24,462 bases of DNA from a virus, in the IMG/VR virus record IMGVR_UViG_3300034020_000564, positions 1 through 24,462 of that record. One strand, written 5' to 3'. Below, piece after piece: positions 19,897 through 24,462 of this stretch; the stretch's first letter is position 1, and the number at the start of each line of letters is the position of its first letter. A program made the position numbers and the translations under genes. The notes below the pieces were generated by a model, which was given only the letters and a program-made list of their open reading frames with translations, made no database searches and was not told the DNA's origin.

Positions 19897-21222
19897 ATGG
19901 CTAAGAAGACTCCTGAGCAGCAGTATCAGCAGAGGATCGACACGGCCCTGGCTAATGGTCAGTTGACCCCGCAGCAGGCGGCTGACCTGTCCTCCATGCT
20001 GTCTGAGAATGCGAACGCTAGGGGGCAGCTTGGCCCCGGCCTTCGTAATGATCTGAACTCAAACTTTAGGCTGTACACCTCGCAGAATCCTTCAAGTGGC
20101 GGCAATCAGGGCGGCAATAACGGCGGCGGTACGGGAGGCACTGGGGAGATCCCGCCGAAGCCCATTGTCCCCGGTATGGACTTCTACTGGGATGGCACCC
20201 GCTGGGTTGGCTACCAGGTGGGCGAGTCCGACGCTGACCGTGCTGCCCGTGAGGCTGAGGAGCAGCGTAAGCGTGACGAGGCAGCAGCGAAGCAACAGCA
20301 ACGCGGTCGGGCCAGGGATCAGTTCAAGTCAGTCCTAGGCGGCCTCGGGTTCACTACTGCCTTCGGTTTCACTCAGGCTGAGATCGACACCCTCTACTCC
20401 AGCATCGACGGATGGCTTGCTGACGGTTGGGCTGACGGCTACGAAGGCGGCGACAACCTGCTTATGTTGTTCCGCACCAGCGATCAAACCAAGCAGATTT
20501 ACAACAAGCGATTCCCTGGGATGCAGGCTTTGGCTTCACGGGGGCAAGCCATCAGTGAGGGCGAGTACGCTCGCTTGGAAACCTCGTACCGCGAGGTAAT
20601 GCGCGGCTCAGGCATCGACACAAGGTTTTACGATTCGTTTGATGATTACGGTCGTTTCATCGCTGGAAACGTGTCTGCCGCTGAAGTTCAGGACCGGATT
20701 ACTGCCGCAAAGACTACGGCGAACCCGGCTGTTTTGGGTGAGCTGAGGGAGTATTACGGCATTGATGAGGGCACGGCTTACGCCTTTCTGCTGGGTTTGA
20801 CGGACGAGAAGGGCATCGCCCTGGATGCTGCGGCTCAGGCCCGTGATCAGCAGACGATCCGTGACATTAGCCGGAACATTCAGATCGGTGGCATGGCTGA
20901 GGCTGCTGGCTTCGGCATGACCAGGGATCAGGCGGCGACGCTGGCTGGGACGAGTGTGGGCCAGACGATTGATCCGTTTGATATTCGCACGAGAGCGCAA
21001 CTCGAAGGAACCTTTGGTCAGGCCCGTCGCGTAGCGGACAGGGAGACAACCCTTGCTGGAATCGACAATGAGGCGTTTGACCAGAGAGACGCTTTGGCTT
21101 CTGCTTTCGGTGATCGACAAGCGCAGCTCGCGTCGGAGAGGCGTGGTAAGAGGGAGCGTGCTCGGTTCTCTGGATCGAGTGGGGCTTCTTCGGGTTCTCT
21201 CGCCCTTGAAAGGAACCTCTAG
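19897..21222 (+). CDS. Structural-type protein with Gly-rich linker, 441 aa
   Basis: It starts at ATG 19897, two bases after the previous stop, with GGCGGGG upstream. Residues 1-60 are helical (MAKKTPEQQYQQRIDTALAN). A Gly/Asn linker (GGNQGGNNGGGTGGTGE) follows at about 67-84. Residues ~90-110 (MDFYWDGTRWVGYQVGES) look like a small beta motif. Then come a charged helix and a folded region with YNKRFPGMQALASRGQAISE, YARLETSYREVMRGSGID and FGMTRDQAATLAGTSVGQTI. It shares style with the 18590 gene (FPGMQAL, EYYGIDE), so the two may be distant relatives; an alignment would be needed. The role is inferred to be internal to the head. Confidence 0.6.
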   Translation: MAKKTPEQQYQQRIDTALANGQLTPQQAADLSSMLSENANARGQLGPGLRNDLNSNFRLYTSQNPSSGGNQGGNNGGGTGGTGEIPPKPIVPGMDFYWDGTRWVGYQVGESDADRAAREAEEQRKRDEAAAKQQQRGRARDQFKSVLGGLGFTTAFGFTQAEIDTLYSSIDGWLADGWADGYEGGDNLLMLFRTSDQTKQIYNKRFPGMQALASRGQAISEGEYARLETSYREVMRGSGIDTRFYDSFDDYGRFIAGNVSAAEVQDRITAAKTTANPAVLGELREYYGIDEGTAYAFLLGLTDEKGIALDAAAQARDQQTIRDISRNIQIGGMAEAAGFGMTRDQAATLAGTSVGQTIDPFDIRTRAQLEGTFGQARRVADRETTLAGIDNEAFDQRDALASAFGDRQAQLASERRGKRERARFSGSSGASSGSLALERNL

Positions 21223-21224
21223 GC

Positions 21225-21266
21225 GTGGATGACTACAGCTGGTACAGGGTTCACACGGGCAAGTAA
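21225..21266 (+). CDS. Possible 13-aa minigene
   Basis: GTG 21225 follows the previous stop by two bases, with AAAGGAA upstream, and reads MDDYSWYRVHTGK to TAA 21264-21266. It ends 7 bases before the tRNA-like element. It may be an ordinary leader peptide or chance; nothing else supports it. Confidence 0.25.
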   Translation: MDDYSWYRVHTGK

Positions 21267-21273
21267 TTGCCTC

Positions 21274-21352
21274 GGGGGTGAATGGATAGCGGGACTGTAA
21301 AGCCTCACGAAGGACACAGACTCAGACACGGGTTCGATTCCCGTCACCTCCA
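21274..21352 (+). tRNA. Degenerate tRNA-like sequence
   Basis: GGGGGTG (21274-21280) pairs with CACCTCC (21345-21351), a 7-bp acceptor stem with one wobble. ACGGG-TTCGATT-CCCGT (21328-21344) is a perfect T arm with the invariant loop sequence. The 3' end reads ACCC rather than ACCA. CTGTAAA fits a tRNA-Tyr (GTA) anticodon loop, but its stem has only about three good pairs, and the 5' half of the D stem is missing. It is probably a decayed tRNA, or a tRNA-derived attP-like core. Confidence 0.45.
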
Positions 21353-21365
21353 CCCACAACCGGAT

Positions 21366-21399
21366 CTATCGGCCCCGGTGTGCGTCATAAGACCGATAG
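21366..21399. promoter_or_regulatory. Dyad upstream of scaffold gene
   Basis: CTATCGG (21366-21372) and CCGATAG (21393-21399) form a 7-bp inverted repeat with a 20-base loop. The remainder of the gap (21400-21474) contains only the scaffold ribosome site (GAGGGTGAGG). It could be an attenuator separating the internal-protein genes from scaffold and capsid. Confidence 0.4.
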
Positions 21400-21474
21400 C
21401 CACAGCCATGCGTCTACTTCCCCAGTGATGCATGTGGGTGGCGACTTCCACGGATGAGAAGAGGGTGAGGGCAT

Positions 21475-21975
21475 ATGGCCCAGCATGAGTACGACCTGCC
21501 TGACGATTTCGATGATTACGATGACGGCGCTATGACCCAGGTGCGTAAAGCACACAAGGCAGCGCAGCGTCGCATCAAGGAACTCGAACAGGAACTGACA
21601 GGTTTCCGAGTTGAATCTCGTAAGCGCAGCGTGCAGGAAGTTCTCACCTCGCGTGGCTACAACCCGAAGATCGCTGATTTGATCCCTGAGGGTCTGAGTA
21701 ACGAGGCAGAGATTACGTCTTGGCTCGATGACCGAAGCGATGTGTTCCAGCCCACTGCGGCTGTGAATGGTGGATCGCAGGCCGAGGAGCAGATGGGTAA
21801 TCAGCCTGACATTCAGGTGCCCCAGGGCTATCAGCAGTTCAACGATGTTGTGAACGCGGGACAAGCACCTGTGGGTGACGAGTCGCAGTTGATGGCGTTG
21901 ATCGCCGCTGCGAAGACGCCAGAAGAGCTGAACAGGATTCTGTTTCAGAACTCTGGCGGTCCCCCGGTGTACTGA
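21475..21975 (+). CDS. Capsid scaffolding protein, 166 aa
   Basis: It lies directly before the major capsid gene, the usual place for scaffold. The N-terminus is very acidic (DLPDDFDDYDDGAM), followed by a coiled coil at ~22-48 (QVRKAHKAAQRRIKELEQEL). Residues ~50-85 contain KRSVQEVLTSRGYNPKIADL, then come a Gln/Gly/Pro-rich linker and a C-terminal helix (MALIAAAKTPEELNRILFQN), which in scaffolds often binds the capsid protein. This build and length are typical. ATG 21475 has GAGGGTGAGG upstream. It directs capsid assembly and would leave or be cleaved before packaging. Confidence 0.8.
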   Translation: MAQHEYDLPDDFDDYDDGAMTQVRKAHKAAQRRIKELEQELTGFRVESRKRSVQEVLTSRGYNPKIADLIPEGLSNEAEITSWLDDRSDVFQPTAAVNGGSQAEEQMGNQPDIQVPQGYQQFNDVVNAGQAPVGDESQLMALIAAAKTPEELNRILFQNSGGPPVY

Positions 21976-22018
21976 CCAAGTCCAATCTACTAACCGCGAA
22001 AGGTGGTGAATCTCAACA

Positions 22019-22978
22019 ATGGCTAATGCCTACACTGGTTCGGCTACGATCAGCAACCAGACTGGCATGACTAACCTTGTCCAGTCCGCTTATGATCGCT
22101 ATGTTGAGATGGCCCTGCGTTCGCAGCCGCTCATCCGTGATGTTGCTGATAAGCGTCCTGTGCAGCAGGCCATGCCGGGTTCGTCCGTTGTGTTCCAGAT
22201 TTATGCTGATCTGGCTCAGGCAACTTCGACCCTTACTGAGAACGTCGATCCTGATGCTGTTGCGCTGAGCAACACCAGCACGGTGACGGTGACCCTGGCT
22301 GAGTACGGCAACGCTGCCCTGCTCACCCGCAAGCTGGGTCTGTTCTCGCTGTCTGATGTTGACCCGGCTGCGGCTGACATCATTGCTTACAACATGGCTG
22401 ACTCGCTTGATGCGGTTGCCATGACGGAACTTCGTGGCGGCAGCAATGTGCGCTACGCCCGTGACGCTTCTGACACTCCTGCCGCAACCAATCAGGTTGA
22501 GGCGACGGACACCATCGCCCTGACGGATGTCCGCTTCTGTGTGTCGAAGCTGCGTGCGGGTCTTGCAGTTCCGCGTCAGGGCAGCCTCTACGCTGCATAC
22601 ATTCACCCTGAGGTTTCGCACGACATTCGTAGCGAGACGACGGGTGGAGGTTTCCAGGATCTCCACAAGTACGACGCTTCGGAGAACTTCTGGCCTGGTT
22701 TCATCGGTACGATTGATGGCGCGTACTTCATTGAGACGCCGCGCATGTACAATACGACCGATGGTTCGTCTTCGGCTCGCGTGTTCCGCACGATCATCGT
22801 TGGCAAGCAGGCGCTTGCTGAGGCTGTCGCGGAGGAGCCGCACACCATTGTCGGTCCTGTGACTGACAAGCTCATGCGTCACCGCCCTCTGGGCTGGTAC
22901 GGCGTTCTGGGCTGGAAGCGTTACCGCGAGGCGGCGCTCTGGCGCATCGAGTCTTCGAGCTCGATCAACGCATCCTGA
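22019..22978 (+). CDS. Major capsid protein (N4-gp56-like, HK97 fold), 319 aa
   Basis: This is the shell protein of the head. The N-terminus MANAYTGSATISNQTGMTNL and the QSAYDRYVEMALRSQPLIRD segment, the body with MPGSSVVFQIYADLAQATST, and the C-terminal LGWYGVLGWKRYREAALWRI plus ESSSS follow the N4-gp56 capsid family. In that family the last strand reads GW...G...R....RIE. There is no long N-terminal delta domain, consistent with a separate scaffold. The Shine-Dalgarno is AAAGGTGG, 12 bases upstream of ATG 22019. A strong hairpin follows 13 bases after the stop, as expected for the most abundant virion protein. Confidence 0.92.
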   Translation: MANAYTGSATISNQTGMTNLVQSAYDRYVEMALRSQPLIRDVADKRPVQQAMPGSSVVFQIYADLAQATSTLTENVDPDAVALSNTSTVTVTLAEYGNAALLTRKLGLFSLSDVDPAAADIIAYNMADSLDAVAMTELRGGSNVRYARDASDTPAATNQVEATDTIALTDVRFCVSKLRAGLAVPRQGSLYAAYIHPEVSHDIRSETTGGGFQDLHKYDASENFWPGFIGTIDGAYFIETPRMYNTTDGSSSARVFRTIIVGKQALAEAVAEEPHTIVGPVTDKLMRHRPLGWYGVLGWKRYREAALWRIESSSSINAS

Positions 22979-22991
22979 TCTAACTGATCAA

Positions 22992-23033
22992 CCTGTAGGG
23001 GTCACCTCAAATAGTGGGGGTGGCCCCTACAGG
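22992..23033 (+). terminator. Strong hairpin terminator after capsid gene
   Basis: CCTGTAGGGGTCACC (22992-23006) and GGTGGCCCCTACAGG (23019-23033) pair over 15 positions, one a G-U wobble, with a 12-base loop. There is no T run after it, so it is probably partial and sets the drop in expression between capsid and the genes downstream. It may also protect the capsid mRNA 3' end. Confidence 0.8.
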
Positions 23034-23053
23034 CGTTGGAAGGATTTATCTGT

Positions 23054-23371
23054 ATGGCTTGTAGGACCGGATGTATCACAAAAGACCATGCCTCTTATGG
23101 GGATTGCCTGAGATCGGCTTCTCTGCGAGTGGGCTGGGGTAAGTCACACCTGGGCATTGACCGGACCAGGGAGCGTGGCAAGCAGGCTGAACTGGATCTG
23201 TACAAGACCGCGAGGTCGGCAGGGATTCAGCCTGCGACAACTAGGACTCCCGATATCCGTAAGGCGATTGAGATATCGGAGAAGGCAGGCGCTGCCTTTG
23301 ATGCAACAAACAACACCTTCAGCAACGGTGCCCATTACAGCCCTAAGACGGGGCAGGTAGTTCAATTCTAA
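23054..23371 (+). CDS. Conserved small phage protein with Cys-rich N-terminus, 105 aa
   Basis: ATG 23054 has GGAAGGA 9 bases upstream; a TTG at 23036 is less likely. The N-terminus MACRTGCITKDHASYGDCLR is typical of a family I recall from actinophages (MACRxGCxTxDHxSYGECLR), which often lies near the capsid gene. The later part reads RGKQAELDLYKTARSAGIQP, then IRKAIEISEKAGAAFDA, again as in that family. C3, C7 and C18, with the His, may bind metal. Function unknown; a virion or head-assembly role is inferred from position. Confidence 0.75.
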   Translation: MACRTGCITKDHASYGDCLRSASLRVGWGKSHLGIDRTRERGKQAELDLYKTARSAGIQPATTRTPDIRKAIEISEKAGAAFDATNNTFSNGAHYSPKTGQVVQF

Positions 23372-23380
23372 GGAGTACAG

Positions 23381-23809
23381 GTGGCGAACGCTGTCTTCCC
23401 TAAGGCCAAGGAAGGCTTCCTCGATGGAAGCATTGATCTTGACACGGCGGTTATCAAGGTTGCCCTGGTTCGGGGTTACACATATTCTTCCGCACACAAC
23501 ACTGTGTCTGAGGTGACTGGTGCTGGTGCGACTTTGCATGCTACGTCTGGTGCGCTCACTAGCAAGACGGTGACTGATGGCGTGTTCGATGCGGCTGATG
23601 TGACGTTTACGACGCCTGCGTCTAGCGCAAGCGATCATGCGCTGCTGCTGTTTCAGTCGTCTGCTTCGACTGGTGGCGCTGATGTGTCCTCGTCCTCGCA
23701 GCGTCTGATTGCGTGGATTGACACGGGCACGGGTATCCCGATTAAGCCTGCCGGTGGCGACATCACCGTGGTGTGGGATAGCGGCGCAAACAAGATTTTC
23801 TCCCTGTAG
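23381..23809 (+). CDS. Conserved beta-rich phage protein, 142 aa (candidate decoration protein)
   Basis: GTG 23381 has AAGGAG 8 bases upstream. The sequence MANAVFPKAKEGFLDGSIDL, then IKVALVRGYTYSSAHNTV, VTDGVFDAADVTFTTPAS and ITVVWDSGANKIFSL follows a widespread phage family of about 130-145 residues, of which I recall only uncharacterised members. It is all-beta with regular Thr/Ser/Val strands, like capsid decoration or tail proteins. Position shortly after the capsid gene favours a surface virion protein. Confidence is high that it is a gene, low on role. Confidence 0.75.
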   Translation: MANAVFPKAKEGFLDGSIDLDTAVIKVALVRGYTYSSAHNTVSEVTGAGATLHATSGALTSKTVTDGVFDAADVTFTTPASSASDHALLLFQSSASTGGADVSSSSQRLIAWIDTGTGIPIKPAGGDITVVWDSGANKIFSL

Positions 23810-23820
23810 GGGCTGACTGA

Positions 23821-24462
23821 GTGACTGTCCAGATTCAGGACATCACTGAACGTCCGGTCCTGCTCCTCGGTTGGAGTTTGGATCTGACGGTTTACCCGAC
23901 CGGGATTGGCTCGTCTGAGGCTGTGGGTACAGCGCAGGCGAACACCACTATTGCCGTGTCTGGGGTTGCTCCTGCTGGCACTGTGGGCACGGCCCAGGTG
24001 AATGCTGCCTTGTCTGTGGATGGGATTGCTGCTGGTTCTGGGGCTGTGGGTTCTCCTGCCCTGACAGCGGTAGTGGCACCTTCGGGGCTTGCCTCTGCTG
24101 GTGCAGTCGGCACGGCCCAGGCCAACACGACTGCCCCTGTCTCAGGTGTCGGTTCCTCTGCCGCTCTGGGTACGACGACAGCGTTCACCTCGATGAACAT
24201 CGCAGGGTTCGCCTCTACGGGTGCCGTGGGTGAACCGAGCCTGAACCTAGTGATGACCCCTGATGGGATTGCTGGGACTGAACTGTTCGGGGATGCGGAC
24301 ACTATCGCCACCGTGTTCATCATCCCTGGACCCGTGGATCCGTCTAACGACTTCGGGACGGTGACTGTGACTCGTAAGGGCTGGCTGTTCAGGACACCCC
24401 GCAACACCTACCAGTGGCGGCTCTTCAAGGAGTACGAGGGCATCTCACTGCTGAGGGAAGAC
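23821..24462 (+). CDS. Repeat-rich structural-type protein, 3' end outside window
   Basis: The frame is open from GTG 23821 to the window edge (214 codons) with AGGGG upstream. After MTVQIQDITERPVLLLGWSL it contains about seven ~20-residue units of the type G[IV]xSxxAVGTAQxNTxxxV, for example GVAPAGTVGTAQVNAALSVD and GLASAGAVGTAQANTTAPVS. The units end at about residue 160, followed by IIPGPVDPSN and a non-repeated part (TRKGWLFRTPRNTYQWRLFK). Short AxG repeats of this kind occur in phage tail fibre and decoration proteins. It could coat the virion surface or form a fibre; the missing C-terminus prevents a firmer call. Confidence 0.7.
   Translation, partial: MTVQIQDITERPVLLLGWSLDLTVYPTGIGSSEAVGTAQANTTIAVSGVAPAGTVGTAQVNAALSVDGIAAGSGAVGSPALTAVVAPSGLASAGAVGTAQANTTAPVSGVGSSAALGTTTAFTSMNIAGFASTGAVGEPSLNLVMTPDGIAGTELFGDADTIATVFIIPGPVDPSNDFGTVTVTRKGWLFRTPRNTYQWRLFKEYEGISLLRED

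Noticed and set aside
22013-22882. 289-aa minus-strand frame antisense to the capsid gene
   Set aside because: Covers almost exactly the capsid gene, whose product is clearly recognised; the antisense peptide is Arg/Asn-rich noise.

Overview
The window looks like part of a tailed bacteriophage genome that infects a GC-rich actinobacterium. Three things support this. A WhiB-type iron-sulfur regulator, a family known almost only from Actinobacteria and their phages, is encoded at 1129-1413. Genes are packed with 1-nt (TGATG) and 4-nt (ATGA, GTGA) stop/start overlaps and good Shine-Dalgarno sequences, often with GTG or TTG starts. A rightward block runs from large terminase through portal and scaffold to major capsid protein. 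Host genus and phage cluster cannot be told from the sequence alone. A tyrosine recombinase gene suggests a temperate or once-temperate phage, but no repressor or excisionase is recognisable here.

Layout. (1) 1-279: the end of a rightward operon, with a helix-turn-helix C-terminus and a 43-aa membrane protein, closed by a hairpin at 297-317. (2) 339-6059: a leftward region of about 20 small genes. Many products are tiny (36-99 aa) and carry zinc-ribbon-like Cys pairs. It also holds the WhiB regulator, the integrase, a conserved phage protein of about 258 aa and two small membrane proteins. Several genes here (54, 36, 49 and 50 aa) are recognisable only by reading the overlapping stop/start junctions. 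Between the genes at 3.7-6.1 kb lie CTAG-rich hairpins that covary and fold best in the leftward transcript. (3) 6060-6930: an 870-bp divergent intergenic region with repeats, two AT-rich tracts and a palindromic pair of DnaA-box-like sites. It is a candidate origin, control or packaging region. (4) 6931-12644: terminase large subunit with its own N-terminal HTH, portal, then a string of small, mostly basic proteins. (5) 12628-21222: a 1633-aa giant protein and three further large low-complexity or coiled-coil proteins lying between portal and scaffold, probably virion-internal or ejected. (6) 21223-21474: a gap with a degenerate tRNA-like element. (7) 21475-24462: scaffold, N4-gp56-like major capsid protein, a strong hairpin terminator, two conserved small phage proteins, and the start of a protein built of ~20-aa tandem repeats.

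How it fits together. The divergent region at 6.1-6.9 kb probably drives the leftward early/accessory genes and the rightward packaging and head genes. The rightward genes would build the procapsid (portal, scaffold, capsid), load the giant internal proteins and package DNA. The capsid-distal hairpin at 22992-23033 would modulate expression of the genes downstream of the capsid gene. No tail genes are reached.
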